Source: an uncultured Bacteroidales bacterium
GTDB taxonomy: Bacteria > Bacteroidota > Bacteroidia > Bacteroidales > WCHB1-69
Reading direction: 5' to 3'
DNA length: 64,000 bases
Assembly (NCBI GenBank): GCA_946409645.1
Contig: CAMJXE010000003.1
Coordinates: 1-64,000 of the forward strand
Of the stretch, positions 54,723 to 61,028 are shown one piece after another; the stretch's first letter is position 1, and each line of letters opens with the position of its first letter. The notes below the pieces were generated by a model. That model searched no databases and was not told where the DNA came from. It was given only the letters and a program-made list of their open reading frames with translations. A program made the translations under genes and the position numbers.

Positions 54723-54869
54723 TTCGGTTCGGTTGCGTGGTTCTGGAGTGCTACCGAGAACAACAACAACAACGCGTGGAACCGTAACTTGAGCTACGAC
54801 GGAACGGGAGTGGGACGCGACAACAACAACAATAAGGCGCGCGCCTATTCTGTCCGCTGTCTCCGCGAT
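54723..54869 (+). repeat. DGR template repeat (TR)
   Basis: 147 bases, 330 bases after the VR, ending 34 bases before the accessory gene. It is rich in AAC codons: five in a row at codons matching residues 1694-1698 and three at 1715-1717, so adenine mutation changes Asn into many residues but cannot create a stop there. The TR should be transcribed as part of the RNA that primes cDNA synthesis. It happens to be in frame with the following gene. Confidence 0.95.
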
Positions 54870-54902
54870 ATAATTAGACAGGGGTTTTATTTTTTTGAAA
54901 AA

Positions 54903-55616
54903 ATGAGAATTGCAGACATTTACAACTTGGAGAAAGATAACCGGTCGTCTATCTTTTTGATTCGGGACGGGAATTTCTATCGGGCATACGAGCATTCGGC
55001 GTTGCTGTTTTCAGAGAACATCGCGGACTATCACCTGATGAAACGACTCTATAAGGTGATCAACACGGAGATGGTCTATCTCGGTTTTCCACAAACTGCA
55101 TTGCCCAAAATATTGAAGGATAAAGGGTTGCTGGTCCAGAGCGATACATCTCAGTTCGTGGTGTTGTCGCCGTTTGAGTCAAAGCAGGATTTTGAGTTGT
55201 GGAAAGCCTCTGTGCCATGCCATGCGAGGGAGGAGGGCGAACTGCTGCTTCTTGCACAGGAGCGTGTGCTTCCGCGCTTCACCGACAACCATCCGCTGCA
55301 TGTCTATAAAACAGGGTACGACTGTATGGTATCGGTGTATAAGCTGGTGGAGAACATGAAGCGCGGGTACAAGTATTCTGTCGGTGAGGAGTTGAAAAAG
55401 GACGCTTTCCAGCTGGGCCTGATTGCTTTCCGTATTGCGCAAGGTGGGAGAGGCAGCTCTGTTGTGAAATTGTATGAGAAAGCGTTCCTGCAGGTGGATG
55501 TGGTACGGCTCCGGCTGCGTCTTCTTCAGGATTTGCACCAGCTCACAATACCCGCTTTCACACGGGTGAATACCCAGATAGAGTATTTCGTAAAGCAGCT
55601 GGAGAAAGGCTGTTGA
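54903..55616 (+). CDS. DGR accessory protein: MutS-like N-terminal domain fused to Avd-like domain
   Basis: A 237-residue protein from the ATG at 54903; the frame is open upstream through the TR, but that region is template RNA. Residues about 15-90 (SIFLIRDGNFYRAYEHSALL, VYLGFPQTALPKIL) resemble the mismatch-recognition domain I of MutS (FYExF...GxP). Residues about 110-237 (YDCMVSVYKLVENMKRGYKY, FRIAQGGRGSSVVKLYEKAF) resemble the Avd four-helix accessory that binds the RT. MutS-like DGR accessories have been described. Placed between TR and RT, with the RT starting 3 bases later. Confidence 0.75.
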   Translation: MRIADIYNLEKDNRSSIFLIRDGNFYRAYEHSALLFSENIADYHLMKRLYKVINTEMVYLGFPQTALPKILKDKGLLVQSDTSQFVVLSPFESKQDFELWKASVPCHAREEGELLLLAQERVLPRFTDNHPLHVYKTGYDCMVSVYKLVENMKRGYKYSVGEELKKDAFQLGLIAFRIAQGGRGSSVVKLYEKAFLQVDVVRLRLRLLQDLHQLTIPAFTRVNTQIEYFVKQLEKGC

Positions 55617-55619
55617 TGA

Positions 55620-56816
55620 ATGCTGTCAACCATGCCGGAACAATTGTCTTTGTTTGACGAACCGAGGCTGTTGGAAGCTCTCTATAAGTCCTGGGTTGAT
55701 GCGCGGCGTCACAAGCGCAACACGATAAACGCCCTCAAATTCGAGTTGGACCTCGAAAGGAACATCTATCAACTGTATGAGGAAATATTATATGGCACAT
55801 ATAAAGTCTCACCGTCCATTTGTTTTATAGTTGATAAACCTGTCAAGCGGGAGATTTTCGCCGCCAACTTCCGTGATCGTGTTGTGCATCACTATGTCAT
55901 CAACCAGCTGATGCCCGTTTTTGAGAACCAATTCATCCACGACACCTATTCCTGCAGGGTGGGGAAGGGTACGCTATTTGGCATCCGGCGTCTACAGAAG
56001 TTCATTCGCAGCTGCACCGACAATTACCGCAAGGAAGCCTTTGTGCTGAAATTGGATATCCAAGGATTCTTTATGAATATCCGGAAACCTTTGCTTCTCG
56101 GAAAAGTAGATTCTCTGATTGAACGTAAGTACTCAGGATGGGACAAGTCGTGGCTTCGATTTCTTGTGCGTCAGATTATTTTGAACGACCCAACGGAAAA
56201 TTGTATTATGAAAGGAAACCTTTCGGACTGGAAAGGGTTGCCAGCGAACAAAAGTCTGTTCACCACGCCGCGAGATTGCGGACTGCCCATCGGGAACCTG
56301 ACCAGCCAGATATTTGCGAACGATTATCTTGCCGATTTCGACCGTTTCATGAAAGAAACCTTGAAGTTGAAATATTATGGACGTTACGTGGATGATTTTT
56401 TCGTGGTACATGAGGACAGGAATTATTTGAAGTCCTTAGTGCCTGTAATCAGGGATTACCTCGACAACACAGTGTGTGCCATACTTCACCCTTCCAAGGT
56501 GTATTTGCAGTCGTGTCACAGGGGCGTTTTGTTCGTGGGTGCGTATATTGCTCCTTACAGGACATACCCTTCCAAGAGAATACGCCATAATTTCAGAAAA
56601 GCTATGAAAGAGCTTTCCCTGCAATTTTCATCGGATCATGAGGTGCATCCAGCACAAAGTTTGAATAAAACAAGGGCACGGGTCAATTCATATCTCGGTT
56701 TTTGCAGGCACTTCCGAGCAGAACGGATGTCTAGCTCAGTGTTGGCAACGATGCCACATGAATTTTTCCGTTGGTTTTTGATAGGGGGTCAATGTGCGAA
56801 AGTGGAAAAGATATAA
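55620..56816 (+). CDS. DGR reverse transcriptase
   Basis: A 398-residue RT (start at 55620 or the ATG at 55632). Motifs: FVLKLDIQGFF with the first catalytic Asp (residue 146), the DGR-specific motif-4 variant LPIGNLTSQ (222-230), and YVDD (256-259) with the catalytic Asp pair. There is no maturase, endonuclease or CRISPR-linked domain, so it is not a group II intron RT. With Avd it should copy the TR RNA into cDNA with errors at adenines, for insertion in the VR. It ends the DGR. Confidence 0.95.
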   Translation: MLSTMPEQLSLFDEPRLLEALYKSWVDARRHKRNTINALKFELDLERNIYQLYEEILYGTYKVSPSICFIVDKPVKREIFAANFRDRVVHHYVINQLMPVFENQFIHDTYSCRVGKGTLFGIRRLQKFIRSCTDNYRKEAFVLKLDIQGFFMNIRKPLLLGKVDSLIERKYSGWDKSWLRFLVRQIILNDPTENCIMKGNLSDWKGLPANKSLFTTPRDCGLPIGNLTSQIFANDYLADFDRFMKETLKLKYYGRYVDDFFVVHEDRNYLKSLVPVIRDYLDNTVCAILHPSKVYLQSCHRGVLFVGAYIAPYRTYPSKRIRHNFRKAMKELSLQFSSDHEVHPAQSLNKTRARVNSYLGFCRHFRAERMSSSVLATMPHEFFRWFLIGGQCAKVEKI

Positions 56817-56999
56817 CGTGTCTATTTCATTTTGCTGGCCAATATTGCAAACACGCGCACCATCCGCTAAATCTTGCGAAATTGAAAAACAATATTAACA
56901 ATTAATTGTTAAATAATTACAATACAAAAACACAACGCATTGATTTTCAGTTTGTAAAAAAAATATTCCAAAAGTCTTGACAGAGGTTGAATTTTGTAG

Positions 57000-57007
57000 T
57001 ATATTTG
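57000..57007 (+). promoter_or_regulatory. -7 box of DUF5618 copy A
   Basis: TATATTTG, 20 bases before the ATG, with TCTTGACAGAGG about 25 bases upstream as a -33-like element. Identical arrangement in copy B. Confidence 0.65.
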
Positions 57008-57027
57008 CAGCCTGAAGATAAAAGATT

Positions 57028-57429
57028 ATGGGAAAGAAAGATCCTATTGAAGAAGCCCGGAGATACGTGGCCAACGCCGAAGAGGTCATCAAGAAAGCCA
57101 ATTATGACCCGGAACTGAAAAGCTACACAGACAGTAAGTACATTAAGGCAGCCGGAGACTACCTTTGGAAGGGTTGTCTCATCGCTCTTGAAACGGTTTT
57201 TCACGTGCGGACGGGTAAAGGCCGCCCATCTATTGACAAGTACAGAAATGCTGTCGCTAAACGCGACAAAAAACTGCTGAATTCCGTGAATATAGGCTAT
57301 GAGACCATGCATCTTGTCATGGGCTACGACGGCAACAGAAGCAAACGAATCTGCGACACGGGTTTCGAACTCGCCAATGACATCATCGACCATTGCGCGA
57401 CGCTGCTGCCGAAGGTTGTCTGCGCGTGA
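57028..57429 (+). CDS. DUF5618-like protein, copy A
   Basis: A 133-residue all-helical protein starting KKDPIEEARRYVANAEEVIK. The SYTDSKYIKAAGDYLWKGCL helix and the motif SVNIGYETMHLVMGYDGNR match what I know as DUF5618, a Bacteroidetes family of unknown function; a HEPN-like four-helix bundle is possible. It has its own promoter, so it need not belong to the DGR upstream. It is about 80 percent alike to copy B; the middle (residues 47-65) differs most. Confidence 0.7.
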   Translation: MGKKDPIEEARRYVANAEEVIKKANYDPELKSYTDSKYIKAAGDYLWKGCLIALETVFHVRTGKGRPSIDKYRNAVAKRDKKLLNSVNIGYETMHLVMGYDGNRSKRICDTGFELANDIIDHCATLLPKVVCA

Positions 57430-57471
57430 GCAGTTAGCATGCAGTTGGTAGATAGAAGTTAGCGCGGTTTT

Positions 57472-57498
57472 GGGCGTGGCCGGGGCTGCGCCCTTTTT
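57472..57498 (+). terminator. Terminator after DUF5618 copy A
   Basis: GGGCG (57472-57476) with CGCCC (57489-57493), then TTTTT; a similar GGGGCTGCGCCC stretch occurs at 59469-59480. Confidence 0.55.
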
Positions 57499-57749
57499 AA
57501 TCATGAATGATGAATATTTGTGGGTGTTCATGGTTGATTTGTGGAGATTTGCGTGGCTGAGGTGTTAGCGTACGTTACGGTTACACGCGGTCAAATTCAC
57601 AAACACTCACAACGGGTGCCAAATCTTGCGAAATTGAAAAACAATATTAACAATTAATTGTTAAATCATTACAATACAAAAACTCAATGCATTGATTTTC
57701 AGTTTGTAAAAAATATTCCAAAAGTCTTGACAGAGGTTGACTTTTGTAG

Positions 57750-57757
57750 TATATTTG
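57750..57757 (+). promoter_or_regulatory. -7 box of DUF5618 copy B
   Basis: TATATTTG, 20 bases before the ATG, same context as copy A. Confidence 0.65.
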
Positions 57758-57777
57758 CAGCCTGAAGATAAAAGATT

Positions 57778-58179
57778 ATGGAAAAGAAAGATCCTATTGA
57801 AGAAGCCCGGAGATACGTGGCCAACGCGGAAGAGGTCATCAAAAAGGCGAACTATGACCCGGAACTGCAAAGCTATACGGATAGCAAATACATCAAGGCG
57901 GCAGGAGACTACCTATGGACAGGTTGCTTGATTGCCCTCGATGCTTTGTTTGGCATATCCAAACGCAAAGGACGTCCCGACATTCGAAAATACAAGGAAG
58001 AGGCCGGCAAGCGCGACCGAAAGCTGCTTAATTCTGTAAATATAGGCTACAATACCATGCATCTGTCCATGGGCTACGATGGAAACAAGGACAAAAGAGT
58101 CTGTGATGCCGGTTTCGCCAATGCCAACGACATCATCAATCACTGCGCCAGGCTGATGCCCGCACCCGTGTGCGCATGA
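57778..58179 (+). CDS. DUF5618-like protein, copy B
   Basis: A 133-residue paralogue of the preceding gene. The first 50 residues are almost identical to copy A; the segment LFGISKRKGRPDIRKYKEEA has diverged, and the C-terminal helix is again close (INHCARLMPAPVCA). Keeping both promoter and gene in each copy suggests a recent tandem duplication followed by divergence. Function unknown. Next is the Abi gene with its own leader. Confidence 0.7.
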   Translation: MEKKDPIEEARRYVANAEEVIKKANYDPELQSYTDSKYIKAAGDYLWTGCLIALDALFGISKRKGRPDIRKYKEEAGKRDRKLLNSVNIGYNTMHLSMGYDGNKDKRVCDAGFANANDIINHCARLMPAPVCA

Positions 58180-58228
58180 TTGTTTGCAATTTGCGATTTA
58201 AGGCTTGCGAAGAGCGAGGTTATGAGGA

Positions 58229-58256
58229 GTAGGGGCAAATAATCATTCGCCCCTAC
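58229..58256. repeat. 28-bp palindrome, GTAGGGGC variant
   Basis: Arms GTAGGGGC and GCCCCTAC around AAATAATCATTC; same length and GTAG...CTAC ends as the GTAGAGACG family. The surrounding spacer (58180-58377) otherwise holds only GCAAATCGCAAACCG-type short repeats. Confidence 0.7.
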
Positions 58257-58377
58257 GGACATCGCAAACCGCAAATCGCAAACCGTAGATCATCGGTGAA
58301 CGGTCAACGGTGAATTGCAAATGTTTTGCGTTTTCAAAAAAAAATTATCGAATAATGTTTTGATATTAAAAAAAGTG

Positions 58378-58385
58378 TATTTTTG
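58378..58385 (+). promoter_or_regulatory. -7 box of the AbiF-like locus
   Basis: TATTTTTG after an A-run, placing transcription start at about 58392, right at the first base of the structured leader. Confidence 0.65.
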
Positions 58386-58391
58386 CAACGA

Positions 58392-58445
58392 CAGTTTCCA
58401 CCACGCTACAAGACGTAAGTCCAGCGAACCAGGGTGGAACTTTTG
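58392..58445 (+). ncRNA. Structured leader RNA of the AbiF-like gene (abiF-RNA-like)
   Basis: Three nested stems: GTT(T)CCACC at 58394-58402 with GGTGGAAC at 58433-58440 (one bulged T); CGCT at 58404-58407 with AGCG at 58423-58426; GAC at 58412-58414 with GTC at 58419-58421, closed by a GTAA tetraloop. A TTTTG run follows the outer stem. It lies between the promoter and the Abi start. Small RNAs upstream of abiF genes (abiF RNA motif) are known; a match to that family is inferred from position and structure only. Confidence 0.6.
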
Positions 58446-58480
58446 TTTATAATCACCAGAAAAACAAACTATTATACAAT

Positions 58481-59395
58481 ATGATATACAACAAACAACC
58501 TTTGAGCATAGAGTCCCAAATTTCGCAATTAAAAGAACGTGGACTGATTATTGAAAATGAAATAATTGCGGCAAAAGTTTTGTCCGTTATCAGTTACTTT
58601 CGCTTTGCAAATTATCTGCGACCATACGAGGCGGACAAAACGAACCATATATTTAAACCTGGGAAATTGTTTGGCGATGTCGTGAAACTATACTATTTTG
58701 ATAAAAGTTTGAGAGGAATCGTCTTCTCAGCCATTCAGTCTGTGGAAATTGCGTTGAGAACAAGCATTATACAAAATTTCTCTATAAAGTATGGCCCGTT
58801 TTGGTTTATGGACGCCAGCCTTTTCAAGAATATTCAAATCCACGAAGAATGTGTCCACAGCATTCAGGCTGAATTGTCAAGGACCAAAGAGGATTTCATT
58901 CAAGAGCATTTTGACAAATATGACAGTCCAAATATGCCGCCCGCATGGAAAACTCTTGAAGTGGTATCATTCGGCACGTTGGGCAAACTCTTCAGTAATT
59001 TCAAGGACAACCCTGTCAAAAAAGCGGTGGCGAGAGGTTTTAATGTGCCGCAACATGTTTTTCTTGAGAGTTGGATAGCAAGTTTGTCTGCATTGCGCAA
59101 CTGTTGTGCCCATCATGCAAGGGTTTGGAATAGAGTTTATCCCATAAAACCACAGTTACCGAAATCAAAAATGATGCGTTCTTCTTGGATAGATAATTCC
59201 AATATCTTCCCCAATCGTCTGTATGCAATATTATGTTGTCTTCTGTACTTGACAAACAATATCTCCTCAGATAATTCATTAAAAACAGATATAGTTGGTC
59301 TTTTGCGAAATAATTCTATCGTTGATGTTGCCGCCATGGGTTTCCCGCACGATTGGGAGGAGGAACCGCTGTGGTGCTCCTCTTCGGTTTCGTGA
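58481..59395 (+). CDS. Abi family protein, AbiD/AbiF-like HEPN ribonuclease
   Basis: A 304-residue protein of the Abi_2 family (PF07751): KQPLSIESQISQLKERGLII, then VISYFRFANYLRPY near the N-terminus, YYFDKSLRGIVFSAIQSVEI and ALRTSIIQNF. The HEPN catalytic motif is RNCCAHHARVWNR (Arg206, His211; RxxxxH). Abi proteins of this type abort phage infection by cleaving RNA. AbiF relatives act with a small upstream RNA as toxin-antitoxin pairs and are considered kin of Cas13. A structured RNA lies directly upstream here. Function in this strain is inferred. Confidence 0.85.
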   Translation: MIYNKQPLSIESQISQLKERGLIIENEIIAAKVLSVISYFRFANYLRPYEADKTNHIFKPGKLFGDVVKLYYFDKSLRGIVFSAIQSVEIALRTSIIQNFSIKYGPFWFMDASLFKNIQIHEECVHSIQAELSRTKEDFIQEHFDKYDSPNMPPAWKTLEVVSFGTLGKLFSNFKDNPVKKAVARGFNVPQHVFLESWIASLSALRNCCAHHARVWNRVYPIKPQLPKSKMMRSSWIDNSNIFPNRLYAILCCLLYLTNNISSDNSLKTDIVGLLRNNSIVDVAAMGFPHDWEEEPLWCSSSVS

Positions 59396-59403
59396 TGTTT
59401 TTC

Positions 59404-59426
59404 TTGTCCGCTGCCTCCGCGATTAA
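59404..59426 (+). pseudogene. Relic of the 3' end of a FISUMP/variable-repeat gene
   Basis: TTGTCCGCTGCCTCCGCGAT, then TAA, matches 21 of 23 bases of the end of the VR plus its stop (54374-54396) and still reads VRCLRD-stop. It begins 8 bases after the Abi stop. It is probably what is left of a second DGR target or of a longer original one. Confidence 0.6.
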
Positions 59427-59428
59427 CC

Positions 59429-59452
59429 AATTCAGAATTCAGAATTCAGAAT
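59429..59452. repeat. AATTCAG tandem repeat
   Basis: Three AATTCAG-like units, as at 29075-29105. Confidence 0.7.
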
Positions 59453-59552
59453 GAATGGGCTTGGCAGTGGGGCTGCGCCCGTTTGATGTGAATAAAAGAC
59501 CTGCGCGTGCGAGACCGTCAAATTTCATTTTTAAACCAATCCCCATTTTTTC

Positions 59553-59560
59553 TATCTTTG
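59553..59560 (+). promoter_or_regulatory. -7 box of the DUF4230 pair
   Basis: TATCTTTG, 21 bases before the ATG at 59582; rules out the in-frame start at 59507. Confidence 0.65.
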
Positions 59561-59581
59561 CAGTCGAATAATAGTAATGTA

Positions 59582-60178
59582 ATGAAACGGAAATATTGGA
59601 TTATGTTAGCAGCAAGTGTTGCAGTGCTAATGGTCGCATTGCTCTGGCCGGTGAAGAAACCGGAGAAGGTGATGCCGCAGAAAAGCGAAATCCTCGGCGT
59701 ACTGCAGTCGCAGTCGCAGATTGCCACCACCGAGGTGACCATCCGCAAGATGGGTGTCTATGATTCCGAGACTCACATTGCCTCGCTGAACCCTTCCAAA
59801 TGGAAACTCGGTAAGCGGTTGGCCGTGATTCCCGTGGATGTGACTATCCGCTATGGTATTGACCTTAACGAGCTGAAAGAGAGTGATATAACGTTCGTTG
59901 GAGGTGATTCCGTGCAGATACGTCTGCCCAAACCGAAAATCATAGACAAATCCTATAACCCTGTCACTAACTCCGACGAAATTGTCACGCTTTCCACCGG
60001 TTTGCGCGACAAAGTGGGCGAAACCACTATCCAGCAGATCAAGAGCATGGCTTTTGAGGATGTCCTCAACCAAGAGAAAGAGCTCCAGCAGCAACTCGCC
60101 AACGAACTCACCCATAACACCGAAGCCGTCTTCACCTCCCTCCTCACCGCCATCGGACTACACCCCATATTCATTTAG
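59582..60178 (+). CDS. DUF4230-like membrane-anchored protein 1
   Basis: A 198-residue protein with an N-terminal membrane anchor (YWIMLAASVAVLMVALLWPV). The rest is periplasmic, with the strand pattern of DUF4230 (LGKRLAVIPVDVTIRYGIDL, VQIRLPKPKIID) and a helical end (QEKELQQQLANELTHNTEAV). The family is common in Bacteroidetes and of unknown function. The next gene has the same layout, 136 bases on, separated by a dispersed repeat. Confidence 0.7.
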   Translation: MKRKYWIMLAASVAVLMVALLWPVKKPEKVMPQKSEILGVLQSQSQIATTEVTIRKMGVYDSETHIASLNPSKWKLGKRLAVIPVDVTIRYGIDLNELKESDITFVGGDSVQIRLPKPKIIDKSYNPVTNSDEIVTLSTGLRDKVGETTIQQIKSMAFEDVLNQEKELQQQLANELTHNTEAVFTSLLTAIGLHPIFI

Positions 60179-60183
60179 ATATA

Positions 60184-60257
60184 TTCCTTGAGCAGCCTCG
60201 GAGAGGCAAGACGCGCAAAGCGCAATTAACCCCACACAAGCGAAGCGCAGTGTGGGG
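60184..60257 (+). repeat. 74-bp dispersed stem-loop repeat, full copy
   Basis: Near-identical to 15605-15678. An extra partial copy of its last stem (CCACACAAGCGAAGCGCAGT, then GTGGG) follows at 60268-60292. Confidence 0.8.
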
Positions 60258-60314
60258 AACGAACAAGCCACACAAGCGAAGCGCAGTGTGGGAACAAACA
60301 AAACGAAAGAAACA

Positions 60315-60905
60315 ATGGACAAAAAATACATCAAATATGCCATCCTCGTCATCCTGCTCATCGCGGGAGTGACGCTTTTCAGCAAAATCACGCATAAAAC
60401 CGACAGCGAAGAACTCACCCTCAAGGACACTCCAGCGGTTATTGAGGCCACGCGTCCCATCGGAGTGTTGTATCTATATACCACAGTCACAGAAGATTAC
60501 GCGAAAGATGCTTTCTATGGCAGCGGCATCGGTAGTTCTGTGTTAGGTCATAATAACGGACTCTTCAAACGCAAACATGACTGTGTGCAGATTCTCCGTC
60601 AACAGGTGAGTCTCACTATGGATCTCGACAAAGTGCAGTATCATCCCATTGAAGGCACCGATACTGTACAGGTTTGTCTCCCCGATGTCGAATTTACCCA
60701 GTCCACCCTCTCATCGTGGTTCAAGTCGGACAGCGAGACCGAGGAAAATGCTGTGCAGTTCGATGCTAAACCGTTGATACAAAGGGTGGAGAATAAGATA
60801 AAGCTGCGTTATAACACACCTGAAAATCGAAGCAAAGCTGAAAAGAAAGCCAAGGAAACCATCACGGATTTTCTGAAACAATGCGGCAAAGTGGCCGTTT
60901 TCTGA
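60315..60905 (+). CDS. DUF4230-like membrane-anchored protein 2
   Basis: A 196-residue protein. The ATG at 60315 is chosen because it precedes the membrane anchor (YIKYAILVILLIAGVTLF), and sequence upstream is repeat DNA. The body has strand segments (VQILRQQVSLTMDLDKVQYH, VQVCLPDVEFTQS) parallel to those of the preceding protein, and a helical C-terminus (RSKAEKKAKETITDFLKQCG). Probably acts with its neighbour at the inner membrane; function unknown. Confidence 0.7.
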   Translation: MDKKYIKYAILVILLIAGVTLFSKITHKTDSEELTLKDTPAVIEATRPIGVLYLYTTVTEDYAKDAFYGSGIGSSVLGHNNGLFKRKHDCVQILRQQVSLTMDLDKVQYHPIEGTDTVQVCLPDVEFTQSTLSSWFKSDSETEENAVQFDAKPLIQRVENKIKLRYNTPENRSKAEKKAKETITDFLKQCGKVAVF

Positions 60906-60981
60906 TTAGGCTTTCTTCCATTGTCATTGACGGTTGATAAAATGTGTATAACAAGAGGACAAAGTTACATTAAAAATATTG

Positions 60982-60989
60982 TATTTTTG
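60982..60989 (+). promoter_or_regulatory. -7 box of the DPP III-like gene
   Basis: TATTTTTG, 39 bases before the ATG at 61029. Confidence 0.6.
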
Positions 60990-61028
60990 CCCTCGTGTTT
61001 TTATGAGTTTAATTTTAAATCTGTTTAT

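Larger units (their letters stand above)
56869..57429. repeat. Duplicated gene unit, copy A (promoter plus DUF5618 gene)
   Basis: Upstream 160 bases and the gene correspond to 57621-58179 with a 2-base indel; offset about 750 bases. Confidence 0.9.
57621..58179. repeat. Duplicated gene unit, copy B (promoter plus DUF5618 gene)
   Basis: Second copy of the unit at 56869-57429. Confidence 0.9.

Noticed and set aside
54648..54902. Upstream TTG start for the DGR accessory protein
   Set aside because: That stretch is the TR and its flank; the ATG at 54903 directly after the TR gives a domain-sized protein.
55620..56816. Group II intron or retron reverse transcriptase
   Set aside because: No maturase or endonuclease domain and no intron or msr/msd structure; the LPIGNLTSQ motif and TR/VR pair fit a DGR.
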